The notes under the pieces are model-generated. The model was not told where the DNA came from. It did not search any database and saw only the letters and a list, made by a program, of their open reading frames with translations. From contig MNCI01037953.1 in assembly GCA_015680685.1 (NCBI GenBank), positions 1,248,542 to 1,312,541 on the forward strand: a stretch of DNA of 64,000 bases. The letters are read 5' to 3'. The position numbers and the translations under genes are program-made. This document shows, in pieces, positions 10,151-21,117 of the stretch; the stretch's first letter is position 1, and every line of letters starts with the position of its first letter. Origin of the DNA: Gnetum montanum (taxonomy: Eukaryota; Streptophyta; Gnetopsida; Gnetales; Gnetaceae).

Positions 10151-11285
10151 GTCCAATTGAAAAAATGGTTATGCATGGTGATCTTTGTTCACCTTTAACC
10201 TTAACGGGTCCATATGATAGGTTGACAAGATTCTTGAACCTAGAATTGGTAGACTTTGGATTATCCTCTCACAACACCATAGTGTCCTTGGAAACATCCC
10301 TAGACTAGCTCAAACATCTAGGCTAGGCCTTAGGCCTAGAGGCCGGGGATGTGACTAAGGACCCTCTTATTGAAATTCCTATAACTACCTCTAGAGGTGA
10401 AGAAAAAACCTTGAAAGTTAGCTCCCTATTACATCCATAGGTACACCAAAACATCTCAAGAGTTCTCCATGACAATGTTAAAGTGTTTGCATGGTCATAT
10501 GATGACATGCCGGGCCTAGACCCACGGCTCATACAACATAATATTATCCTAGATTTGTGTGTCAAGGCAGTTAAGAAAAAGGCTCACAAAATCAAACTGA
10601 AGATTGCACTAGCTGTACGCAATGAAATCACCAAGCTTTATCAAGCTGGTTTCCTCTGAGTAGTCGATTACTCAGAATGGGTATCGAACATCATTTTAGT
10701 TTCTAAGAAAATAGAAGGTATACAAATTTGTATAGACTTTCAAGATCTAAGTAGAGCAACGATTAAGGATGATTTCCCATTTCCAAGTATCGATCAACTT
10801 ATTAACACTATGGCTGGTCATGCCTTACTATCCTTCATGGATGGGTTCTCAAGCTATAACTAGATCCGTATAACCCGAAGAATCAATTAGCAACCACTTT
10901 CATGACCCCTTGGGGAACCTTTTGCTACACAATAATGCCCTTTGGACTCAAAAACACTGGAGAAACTTATCAACGAGCAAGGACATACATTTTTAGTGAC
11001 TACCTCTTGGAGAGATTAAACGATTACATTGATAACATAGTAGTCAAGTCGAAGGAGGCTATTGATCATCCCAAAAATCCCAATATCATCCTCCAACATT
11101 ATCATAGGTATGACCTACACCTCCACTCTAGAAAATGTGTTTTCAGAGTTAAAATCATACGCATGCTAGGTTTTGTAGTGTCAGAAATAGGGATACAAGT
11201 GAACCCCAATAAAGTGAGGGCCATCGTCAACTTAGCATTACCTACAAACTTTAAAGAGTTATGTAGATTGCAAGGTAGAGTATAG
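10151..11285 (+). pseudogene. Reverse transcriptase of Tat-like element G
   Basis: RNA-dependent DNA polymerase. The pre-RT segment (10,320-10,620) contains FAWSYDDMPGLDP, typical of plant gypsy RT. Palm motifs follow: WVSNIILVSKK, DFPFPSIDQLI, FMDGFSSYN, TPWGTFCYTIMPFGLKN and the catalytic box YIDN at 11,024-11,035 where YVDD is expected, so the last catalytic Asp is Asn. It continues with LHLHSRKCVF and MLGFVVSEIGI. Stops interrupt it, for example TAG at 10,861 where the family has Gln (YNQI). Inactive copy. Confidence 0.9.
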
Positions 11286-12235
11286 TTTACCAAAAGGTTT
11301 ATCACAAGGTTGATAGACAAACTACACCCCATGCAACATCTACTCAAGAGGGGGATCAACTTTGAGTGGACAGATGAATGTCAACAAGCCTTTGATAACC
11401 TAAAGAAATAGCTTTTGCATCTCCCAGCTATTTACCCACCACAGAGGGACAAGCCTTTTTACATCTACCTTGCTACTTATGACACATCTATTGCTGCATT
11501 ACTATGTCAAAAAAGAGATGATGATTCTAAAATCTCGGTCTATTACTTAAGCCATGCATTAATAACTTACAAGGCAAAGTACAACAAGGTAGAAAAATAT
11601 TGTTTCGCCCTAGTGTTTGTGCTCAAAAAGTGGAGACATTAGCTATTTCGCAATAAAGTTAACATCATATGCCAGAGCAACATACTTCGGGCTATCACAA
11701 CCAATTTATAAAAGAGTAGTAGAATAGCTCAATGGAAAGCTATAACGGTGGAATTCAATTTACATTATGTAGCCCAATCATCAACAAAGGGTCAAGCAAT
11801 AGCCACATAGCTCACAACTTCACCTATTGACGATCAAGTAATAATAGAACCCAAATTCCCAGATGAACACATCAATAGTCTAAACCCTGTACCATCTAAT
11901 TTTGAAGCAAGTTTACATTTTGATGGCACTTTAACTACATGAGGTGGTAGTGCCACTACAGTTATTACATTTTCCTCCAAGGAAATTAGACTCCTTAGGG
12001 GCCTCTTAGCAACTCAAGAGCTAAAGATCCAACATTTGGCAATTCAAGGCAATTCGCAATTAGCTGTCAACTAGATCACTAAAGTCTATGCTTGCAAGGC
12101 CTCACATTTGCAACCTTAATGTGATCTGGCTAAGAATTTACTAAAGTAGTTCACAATGTTAGACGTTCAACATGTGCCTCGTAATGAGAACATCATAGCT
12201 GATGCGCTAGCCACGTTAGCATTAAATGTGTCATC
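11286..12235 (+). pseudogene. RNase H and second (archaeal-type) RNase H of element G
   Basis: The RT-connection/RNase H part reads FTKRFITRLIDKL, INFEWTDECQQAF, FYIYLATYDTSIAALL and YYLSHALITYKAKY. A tether (WKAITVEFNLHYV, KGQAIAT) and a second RNase H-like domain follow, with LHFDGTLTT near 11,914 and HVPRNENIIADALATLA near 12,175-12,220. Two consecutive RNase H domains define the Tat lineage. Stops are present at Gln/Trp positions. Confidence 0.85.
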
Positions 12236-12429
12236 GTACCTTTCGTCACTTTTCCCACTTTGATAATAGAATGCACAAATCCTATTACTCAAGTGGCACA
12301 TATTGCATCTGTCAATGTGATAGATACCCAAGAATGGTATGCCAACATCAAAGCATACCTCCAACATGGCAAACCCCCACACGGCTTGACATTCGCACAA
12401 AAGGATGCAATACGAAAGCAAGCCTAGTA

Positions 12430-13552
12430 GTATGTCCTCATTAGAGATAACACCTTATGCAAACGGTCCTTTGCTGGGATGTTGCTAGCTTGCATTAGTG
12501 GAGAAGAAGCACAAAAAATTATTGATGAAGTCCATGAGGAACTATGTGAGGGACACATCTCCCCTAGGGCTATGGTAGCAAAAATTAGATGCCTAGGGTA
12601 CTACTGGCCTTGAATAGAACGAGATTGCCTTGCCAAAGTTAGGACATGTGATGTATGTCAATGCCATACAAATCTCATACATGTGTCCCCTACAGAGTTA
12701 CATCCGACATAGATCACATGGCCATTCCAACATTGGGGACTAGATATCATAGGACCCATCACACCTAAGTCTTCTATAGGGAATAGCTTCATTATCACTA
12801 CAACCAAATACTTTACAAAGTGGGTAGAGGCTATTCCCTTGAGAAAGACCACATCGCAATAGGTTTGTCACTTTATCTTGGATAACATAGTAACAAGGTT
12901 TGGTCTTCCCATGACTATTGTGATGAACAATGGGCCACAATTTAGTAGCACAGAAACCAGAACCTTTTGCAATAACCTTGGCATCAAGTAATCTTTTTCA
13001 TCACCGTACTACCCACAGGCCAACAGTCAAGCCAAGACAACAAACAAAGTCATTATCAACCTTCTCAAAAAGATACTCAGTAGTAGCAAAAGGTGATGGC
13101 ATGAGCAAATCCTCTATGTGTTATGGGCTTACCGTATAACATGTCAAACAACTACAAGTAAAACTCCATATAATCTCATTTATAGATCTGAAGTCGTGTT
13201 ACCTCTTGAATTGTAGCAAATGTAGTAAATAAGGCTTAAAATAATGATTCAAGGATCATCGATCTTAACTCCATAGAGGAGGAGCATGCCTGAACACTTG
13301 GTTCACATCGAATGGTACCAGGATAAACAACGGCAAAAGAACCACTGCAATTTACATTAATGGCTGATCAAGAAGTGGGACCTAATCCTCAAGGCTGTTC
13401 ATGAATCTATAAAAAAATTCTCAACCAACTAGGAAGGCCCTTTCATGGTCACCAAAGCCTATGAGAATAGGGCATTCAAATTGGCTGATATGGATGGCAA
13501 CGAGTTCATGAATCCTATTAACCACTTGTACCTTAAGCCATACTATGTTTGA
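12430..13552 (+). pseudogene. Integrase of element G
   Basis: Would insert the DNA copy. The zinc-binding H-H-C-C module reads VHEELCEGHISPRAM and CDVCQCH. The core begins HWGLDIIGPI (first Asp kept), but the second Asp is replaced (VMNNGPQF) and the catalytic Glu is Lys (NSQAKTTNK). The C-terminus reads EGPFMVTKAYENRAFKLADM and ends LKPYYV with a TGA stop at 13,550-13,552. Stops elsewhere confirm a dead copy. Confidence 0.9.
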
Positions 13553-13584
13553 TGCAAAGGACTACATAAGATACAAAACAAGGT

Positions 13585-13905
13585 AAGCAGATTGTCTACT
13601 ACGATGTAAAACTAGCAAAGCATGTCTACTATGATGTAAAATTGGCACAAATAGTCTACTATGACTATAAACTGGCACAGCACGTCTGCCATGATGTTAA
13701 GCCGGCACAGCATGTCCTTGGGCTATGACGTAAAACTAGCACCCATAGCATGATCTGCTACGACCTTAAACTTGCCCTCCACCATCCGTTATGATGTTAA
13801 ACTAGCATAGCATTCTGTTAGGACCTTAATCTAGAACATCACAATCTGCTAGGACCTTAAACTAGCACATCAAATAGTCTACCAAGACTTTAAACTAGGT
13901 TCATA
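13585..13905 (+). repeat. Tandem array, period about 30 bp, same core as the 58-bp array
   Basis: About ten diverged units of roughly 30 bp, each of the type GTCTACTATGAYSTWAAACTGGCACARCA, starting right after the integrase stop. The core matches the 58-bp array in front of RT, so the two arrays flank the pol block. Units carry no unique spacers, and the host is a plant, so this is not CRISPR. Confidence 0.75.
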
Positions 13906-16900
13906 GTGCAATGCTTCCAGTGCACACATGTGACTCCTATGAACAAGTGAGCATGCACATTTTAAAACTCTTGGACAACATAGGGTGTGATGTTGCAGTT
14001 CCAAAGTGCAGTTCACGTTGCTAAGGAAAAACCCTCTAGAACACATGCAACGTCACGACCCTTGGCATTTTGCTGATATTCCAAAGATGTTGTTTAACAT
14101 CTTGCTAACATTTTGGAGCTACTGCTACCTCAGTCACTCATCCTGGTGGTAGCTCTGGTTATCAACACTTGTTGCTAGAGTCCCAGCACTATTGTGGCCC
14201 AACCACAAGGTTGCCATCCTCTAGCCCTCACCATCGTCCAAGTCCAAGAGGTGTTTAGCTATTAGGATCCTTCCTTTTCAACTAGATTGCATGATGTTTG
14301 CCTTGGGCAAGGAATCCTAAGCATCCACATCACCATCGCTCCTAGTCTCTTCAATGCCAACCTTTCTAGCTTGCCACTGCTAGAATCTGTGCTAGCCTTC
14401 CCGCTTTGGACATTGCACACTTCAGTGACAACACTTGCCACTCTGGTAGCATCCAAAGCAAGCAAGAATTTGCTCTCACTTCACTTAATGGTCATTTTTT
14501 CCATTTTTCTCTTTGTTATGTTTGCAAGATACAAGCCAAGATGACATCATTCAAGGATGTGCTTCACCATAAGAGCAAGGCATTACATTGTTCCGAAATG
14601 ATCGCTTCGATTAGCCTAGCTACTTGAGAGTACACACCCTACTCTCCCTTTTAGCCAGTTTAGCCTCCTTTCATATCCTCTTTACAAGCTTTCTGAATGC
14701 ACAAAGCCCTTTCACATGCCCAACCCCTAAGTCCATGATGGATGTAACACAACTTGCCCAATGGGAAGCATTTGTAGGTAGGTCAAAGCCCCACATGGAT
14801 GTAACACAACTAATCTCTTAGAGGAAACACCTGTCCTACAACAATAATAAGGTTTCTTGCAAGTGAACGTGGTTGTACAGCAAAGGAAAAGTGCAAAAAA
14901 CAAAAAAAGGTGCTTAAAACAAATGGCACAATGTGCTACTTAACAATCGCTTTGGCCATAAATTGACCATCTCTAAGCACTCCGACGAGAGGTCAAAGGC
15001 CAACAAAGAAACACATCCATGTGTGCTGACTCCCTCATAAGCACTCTGACGAGGGATCACGCTATGACAACAATTTTTCAAAGCATTGCATCTTACATTC
15101 ACTTCTTCCCTGAACCTGTTTCCTCAACTCCATCCCTTTTCCCCTTACCTCATAATCACTCTCTCAGTACTTTCAAGTGTAGCAAAGCATGGTCCAAGCA
15201 AGCACTAAAGAGTAATGTTGCTATCTTGTTCTTCATGGTGTTTTGTATTTTTTGTTGACGTCTCTTAAATAGATCCTCCAGACATCAACAAAGAGTGGCC
15301 ATTAAAACACCATAAATTTCAAGACTCTCATGATTCAGTAGTCCTAGGATTTGGGTAAGAATCCCTACAAGCATGGTGTCATGTTGGACCGTGCAGACAA
15401 TACTCTTTGTAGTACAGTCAACATGGTAGCCAACCACAAGGCCAGTTTGCATGAAAGAGGCACCATGGATAGACTGCACAGTTAAAAAAAATTTCTATCA
15501 CCTAGGCTAATAGGCTTGCTACACCCTCTAGCTTGCCCAGCTTGACACTTGACCCAACTGATGGTCTACCCAGGGACCATGCTAGGAGTTTCCAAAAGTG
15601 TTTAAGATGAGAAAAATAGTTTAGCAATTTTTCTAACTATGAGACATGCTACATTGCACAGCATAGCAGGCCTTGGAAAGATTGATCAGCCACCCAAGAT
15701 GCAGATTGACAATAATTCAATCCTTCGGGATATCTGCCCCACTTTATCCTTGATGCATGAGTAACATGACGTAGCAAAATATGGCAAGTTTCATTAGAAA
15801 TCATGGCAATTTGAGTGCTACGCTATGCATCATATCACAATGTAGCAGGGATGAACTCTGATAATACTCCTACTCAGATGGCTCTAGCGGAGTAAGCCTA
15901 CTTGCCCATGCTTCAACTATCAAACAAGTTTGCTCTGCTACCACGCCAGGACATGACTAACATTTTGTAACAAAATGTTTGCAAAGTAAGTTAGAATTTG
16001 GGCCAATTTGGATGCTATGCTATGCTACACTATGCAACATAGTAAGGAAAAAATTCATGAAGGTCCTCTACCAAGTGGTTCCAGCAAGATGATTGCACTT
16101 GGCTACACTCTGGCCTCCAAGACTGCCTGTACCATTTTTCCCTAGGACCCCAAACAGAGTTTCTTGACAAAGCATTACAGATCAAACAAGGATTCATATC
16201 ACCTTGGCTGCTACACTGTGCTACGTTGCATAGCGTAGCACAGTGTAGAAAGGATACAAAGCACCAAAGCATCCCAAGGGTGAACTCAGCAGGTCTTAGG
16301 ACCTTTCAACATGAAAGATAGCATTGCAGTTGCTTGCCTAGCCAGGCCTCAAATAGGTATTCTCAGCTTCCAGGCAAGGTTTCTTTCAAGACTGGCGGCT
16401 ATGCTATGCAGCGTAGCACAACATAGCGTGCAGGAGCTTACGCTACGCCATTATGCTAGGCAGTGTAAATAGTGTAACATTCACATGGAAGCCCCAAGAC
16501 ATCTTCAGTAAGCTCCAAAACTTGTTGGCAATGGTTACTCTCATCCCAACATATCTTCAAAGGACAAAATCAGTAAGCTTTCTTTGTTTTTCACCACTTG
16601 ACTATTCCCAAAGTTATCCCTATGCTCGACCCTACTCGCAAGAGTAGGGAAGATGTAGTCCTAGAGCATAGGCTCCACTTTTCATTCATTGTTGGCATCA
16701 TTCCTTGTAACAAACATGGCAACTCACTAGATTCTGGCACATGCAGTTTTAGTAGTATGGTCATAGCGCAGCAAGTTTCACATCCAACATTACACAACAG
16801 CATAGCACAGTCATGTTTGCACTTTGTGGGACCCAAGACATGTGGCATCCAAACCACATTTCTCTCCCGCATCTAACCCTATAAATACCCCAGCGAACAG

Positions 16901-17470
16901 TGTTCAAGGAGTTGGCTTCTGTCATTTTTAACGTGGTTGACTTTTGGCATTGTTCACTTTGAGAATCACCTTTCCAGCAGTTGACATTTTGGCATTTTGG
17001 CTCTCTAGCGATTAGCTTTGACAAGCAAATTGACAAGTAGAAGATTCTTGTTAGCAAGTTGTTGACAACAGTTCAAGGAGTTGTGACTATATCGCTTCAT
17101 TGCAAGCTATGCCTGTCCACACTATGCATCTATTATACACCTTTAGCCAAGCAAAGATCAAATCCCTTAATCTTGGGGTGGTGCACTTTCTTACTCAAGC
17201 CTACTTCATTTTTGTTTAGCTATTATCGTATTTTTCATTATTCTCTATTGGTTTACATTTGTCACTCATTGCACAACTTGCACATAACATCTTTAAAAAA
17301 AATGTTTACAGAAGGTTATTGTACACTGATTAAGTCCCTATCTGATCAACCATATCATTTAGGGTGTCCCATTTCCTTTTACTCTAGTGCAGCCCTCACA
17401 TGGATCTGGGGTTAGACTGTATGCTCGGTGACCTCTCGGTGTTCTAGCCACTAACGTTTTTGGTTGCTAC
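13906..17470 (+). other. 3' non-coding and LTR-like region of element G
   Basis: No recognisable protein. It contains more TAGCATAG-type palindromes (15,640, 15,820, 16,010-16,040, 16,200-16,245, 16,395-16,470) and a TATA box at 16,879. A segment at 15,235-15,320 (TGGTGTTTTGTATT ... CAACAAAGAG) is also present downstream of the integrase in element F. The 3' LTR probably occupies part of this stretch and may end near GTTGCTACA at about 17,471. Its start cannot be fixed because the 5' LTR lies outside the window. Confidence 0.45.
16879..16891 (+). promoter_or_regulatory. TATA box in the presumed 3' LTR of element G
   Basis: CTATAAATACCCC is a typical plant TATA box and lies in sense orientation about 3.3 kb past the integrase stop. 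This is the place expected for the LTR promoter of a Tat-like element. Confidence 0.45.
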
Positions 17471-18560
17471 ACTAGTCTAAGAGACTATTAGATTCTTGGA
17501 AGTAGCCTACCTTCAGGCATGTCTTTCTAGTGGTACCCAAAGAATTTTTACTATGTGTACTAACTAATTATTATGATAACCTTACCAAAGGACTATCTTT
17601 AAGCATGGGTAACATGTCCTTCCAGTCTTATAATAAGATAACAAATTTTATTTAAAGAACATGCTTCTATTTTAAGAAATATTTCAACAATGATATGACC
17701 ACATGGAGGACTGGGACTCATATAAGAAGTCTAAGAAATTAACAAATCTTCTTGATGTTACATCCTTTTCATACCCTCTTATTTCTTCCCCCCTTTTCCA
17801 AGGCATAAAGGTCATGTGTTAATTTGAGGTTTAAATGATGAAAAGTACATTATGCCCATGGTAAGAACCTTTATTTATTAGAAATGAAGGAAATGGATAA
17901 TGTGGTCTTACTATAGATATAATTAGTCCTTTAATAATTCAATAAAGTAGGATTAAATTCCTTGTTTGTAGACAACATCTTGCTTATTATTAATGTTTTT
18001 ACTAGTAAAATAATAAAGATACATATAATTTAGAATAAAAATATTCAAAAAAAAAGTACAAAGTTTCTAAAGACTAGAAGATATAAAAGAATAGGAAAAC
18101 AATATCAAAGAATGAAAAGATGTTAAAAAATTAGAAAAACTAAGAATGAAAAATTAAAAAAAAAAACCTCACAAGAGCTAAGAGTTATAGTTAACTCCCC
18201 CACAATCATTATCAAAGGAAGAAACAAAGAATATTAAATGAGATTTATTTTTAGTAAAGCGAATGATGGACTCTATAAGTGGTTGAAAGTTATTGAATAG
18301 TTTAACCTATTGGATGTTGATAAGAATGAGCTCTCTGGGCTATCAAGATGATAGATTTTCATGGCTCCAAATTAATACATAGCAAGGATGACATAGGGTC
18401 CTTTTTATAACATTTAGAACTTATTTCATTGCATCACATGGTTTGGGTTATAATATAGAACTCTATCATCTAGTCTAATATAAACCTATCAAATCCTAGC
18501 ATCATGCTGACATTTGGCATACTTATGAATTTTTTTGAACATTTAACTACTAATCAATTT
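17471..18560 (-). other. AT-rich 3' part of element D
   Basis: No reading frame matches a retroelement domain. The segment near 17,590-17,620 (TTTAAGCATGGGTAACATGTCCTTCCAG) resembles 54,490-54,525 in element B, suggesting shared non-coding sequence between Athila-like relatives. Confidence 0.35.
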
Positions 18561-18885
18561 TTATCCAATAGGTTCAAGTGCATTAGGCGTTCTTCATGTG
18601 CATCTTTTAAGACTTACTTCTGTCTTTCTTTTGGAACACATCATCAAATTAGTCCATCAAGACAAACCTTATAGATATTTTTATGAATTTCAATGAAATT
18701 TTTTTATTCAATGAAGAAACTATTCTTTCTTCTTTTTATCCCATTATAGTAGGGACTATCTATGACATGAGATAAGTCATGTAATCTATTAACCATGAAT
18801 TTATTGTCAAATCTACAACTATTGTAGATTTTGTGAATAATAATTCATTAGGAAATTAGTTTGACATTAGTTCTTCATCATCTTT
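18560..18885 (-). pseudogene. Integrase zinc-binding domain of element D
   Basis: The minus strand shows CVPKERQKxVLKDAHEE followed by RLMHL, matching the Athila-type integrase N-terminal segment (CVPxxEQxxILxxCH). Multiple stops. The catalytic core is not recognisable downstream. Confidence 0.5.
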
Positions 18886-19290
18886 TAGTTCCCTTCATAA
18901 TCTTGGTAAAGGATCAACAACCACATTTTTTACATCTTTTTTGTTGATCATAGTGATTTCACATTCCTCTAAGATCACAAGTCATCTTATTACCCTTGGA
19001 CTTACCATTGGTTTATTCATTAAAAACCTTATTACTCTATGATCAATGTGGATGTATGCAAGATAATTGTGCACATAGTGTTAAAACTTCTTCAATGCAT
19101 ACACCACAACCATCAAATCCTTTTTCATAGTGGTGTAGTTAAGTTATGTTCTAGTAATACTATGACTAGTGTAGTGAGTATAATAGGATCTACTCTAGTC
19201 ATCTAATTGAGTAAGTACTACTCCTAATGCATAGTTAGAAGCATCCATCATAATGTGAAAAGGTCATGACTAGTCTAGAGCTCTTAAGAT
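18885..19290 (-). pseudogene. RNase H of element D
   Basis: The minus-strand frame contains YTTMKKDLMVVVYALKKF, HYVHNYLAYIHIDHRVIRFL and INKKDVKNVVVDPLPRL, the usual Athila RNase H pattern (YxTTEKELLAVVFAL; DHxALRYL; VENVVADHLSRL). The primary frame has several stops. Confidence 0.7.
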
Positions 19291-19886
19291 TAGAGTTTTA
19301 ATTAACTTTTTTTTAGGCTTTCAAATAATTTTTCATACTTTTTAAACCAAAAAATGATGTGTCTTTCTTTGTTAGCTCCACTAGTGGTTTTTCATCTTCA
19401 ATAAATTCTTAATAAATCTTCTTTAATATCATGTATGACCAAGAAAAAGATCTAAAATCTTTGACAAATTGTGGTCTTTTGATAATGCTTTAGATGACTC
19501 TTATTTGTTAAGGTACATCTTAATTACTTTCTATAAAATGTTACAACCTAGAACTATTCCTTCCTAGACCATCAAATGACTTTTCTTCCCAAATAAGCTT
19601 CAAATTTATCTCTACACATCTTTTCAAACCTTTCTCTAAGCAGTCCAAATCTTTCTTGAAGTCTACTCCATAAGTGAAGAAATCAACCATAAATAATTTA
19701 ACTCTACTACCAATATGCTTTTGAAAAATACTAAGGACAAGTCTTTGGAATGTAGCAAGAGCATTTCAAAGATAAAATGACATTTTTCTATAGGTTAGTA
19801 GTCCCCTAGGGTTTGTAAATGTGGGCTTATCTTGGTCTTTTAACACAATATAGATATAACTATATCCATTGTAATCATCTACAAAG
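19290..19886 (-). pseudogene. RT of element D, C-terminal part
   Basis: The minus strand shows DDYNGYSYIYIVLKDQDK, FTNPRGLLTYRKM, ATFQRLVLSIFQKHI, then VKLFMVDFFTYG where FMDDFSVFG is expected, so the first Asp of the catalytic pair is Val. The fragment begins exactly at the insertion point of element A; the N-terminal part is at 27,189-27,415. Confidence 0.75.
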
Positions 19887-19891
19887 CTATA
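19887..19891. repeat. Target site duplication of element A, left copy (CTATA)
   Basis: CTATA immediately precedes the LTR start TGATGGG and is repeated exactly at 27,184-27,188. The pair proves that A inserted as a unit. Confidence 0.9.
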
Positions 19892-20973
19892 TGATGGGAT
19901 GCGATATCGCATGGGCCACGATATCACGTATGCAATATTGCATCCAACGCGATATCGCATCACCTGTGATATCGCATCTTCCCCTGCGATATCGCGTACA
20001 AAATATCGTGGTGTGCCATCATATCTATAACTAAGACGTAGCTCTCCCTTGTTTCCTTATCCTAGGCTAGAAGTAGGAAAACTCTGGTAGATTGATCACT
20101 CCAGAGATAGAATATTTTCCATGTGCTTGCAGTAGGAGTCCCAAAGTGAACAGATCTTTATTCAAGCAAACATTGTACCTGAATGCAAGTTTGTGTACGA
20201 CAATAAAGATGAGCTTTTTGGATAAATCTTGCAATGCATGGAATAGGATTTTATTTATTTTTATTTATTGTTTTCCTTCTCAAACCTTATCTCCTAGTAA
20301 TGTGGAATGAGTATGACTTGATTACGAGCATCTAAGGATGTGTATGGATAGTCAAGGAATGGATGCTCATCGCAATGCAGAATGAGTACAACTTGATTAC
20401 AAGCATCTCAGTGTGACTACTTGGCAACCTAGTGGCATATCTAGGATCTACGCTTGGTAATCCCAATGGTAGTCATGCACCAAGATGTGTATGGATAATC
20501 AAGGAATTGGTTGCTCATCACACTTAGGCTAGATTAGCTTTCTCAACCCTTTCCTCCTAGTTAAGTGCCTCAGTACAACCACTTCGAGCATGTGCATTAC
20601 ACATGGTGATCCCAGCAATGATTAGCATTTGGTAGCCACGGTTGCATCGATTCAAGGTGTGTACGGTAAGTGGGAATGGATGTTGATGCTAGGTAATTTA
20701 GAATTAGTTCATTAGTTAGAGTTAGTTAGTTTCTTCAACCCTTCACCTTGATAGCATAGGAGACATAAAACATAAAATACTATAAAAATCATATACCTCG
20801 GACTTACTTAACCATACACCGTGACAACTACAAGTAAGTCTGGGAAGATAATGAATAATTAACCCTAAGTGTTCCATGGGGCATGTAGGCACTTAGTCTA
20901 CAGATTTTGACCGGATCACGCATGCTACACTCGTTTCGTATTGTTGAGTGTAGGGGTATCTCACCACTCATCA
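19892..20973 (+). repeat. 5' LTR of element A
   Basis: 1,082 bp, starts TGATGGG, ends CACTCATCA. U3 is full of GATATCGC palindromes (19,901-19,990). The TATA position reads CTATAACTAAG, a mutated form of CTATAAATAAG in the 3' LTR. AATAAA signals lie near 20,200. Confidence 0.9.
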
Positions 20974-20974
20974 T

Positions 20975-20992
20975 TGGCATCGTTGCTGGGGA
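20975..20992 (+). promoter_or_regulatory. Primer-binding site of element A (tRNA-Asp-like)
   Basis: TGGCATCGTTGCTGGGGA directly after the LTR matches the Athila-type site TGGCGCCGTTGCCGGGGA, complementary to the tRNA-Asp 3' end, with three differences. Confidence 0.8.
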
Positions 20993-21117
20993 CTAAGTGT
21001 TTGTGCGCTGAATAGAACATAAAGGATATCACTCACATCGTTGGGAGCCTAAACGAACCTTTAGGTTAATTAATTAAAAAAGAATTTATATAACGATAAA
21101 ATAGCACACCGATAACA

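Larger units (their letters stand above)
1..17470 (+). mobile_element. Tat/Ogre-like Ty3/gypsy retrotransposon G, degenerate, left end outside the window
   Basis: Gene order on the + strand is gag, pre-protease domain, aspartic protease, a 6-kb interval, RT, RNase H, a second RNase H and integrase. The second RNase H-like block (LHFDG near 11,914) between RNase H and integrase is the hallmark of the Tat lineage. A long interval between protease and RT, ending in a splice-acceptor-like site, recalls Ogre elements. Every ORF is broken. The 5' LTR is not in the window. The right end is uncertain: I place it near 17,470, where non-coding LTR-like sequence gives way to the AT-rich remains of element D. 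Confidence 0.75.

Noticed and set aside
13585-13905. Regular 30-bp direct repeats resembling a CRISPR array
   Set aside because: Units are contiguous and diverged, with no unique spacers, and lie after a plant retrotransposon integrase.
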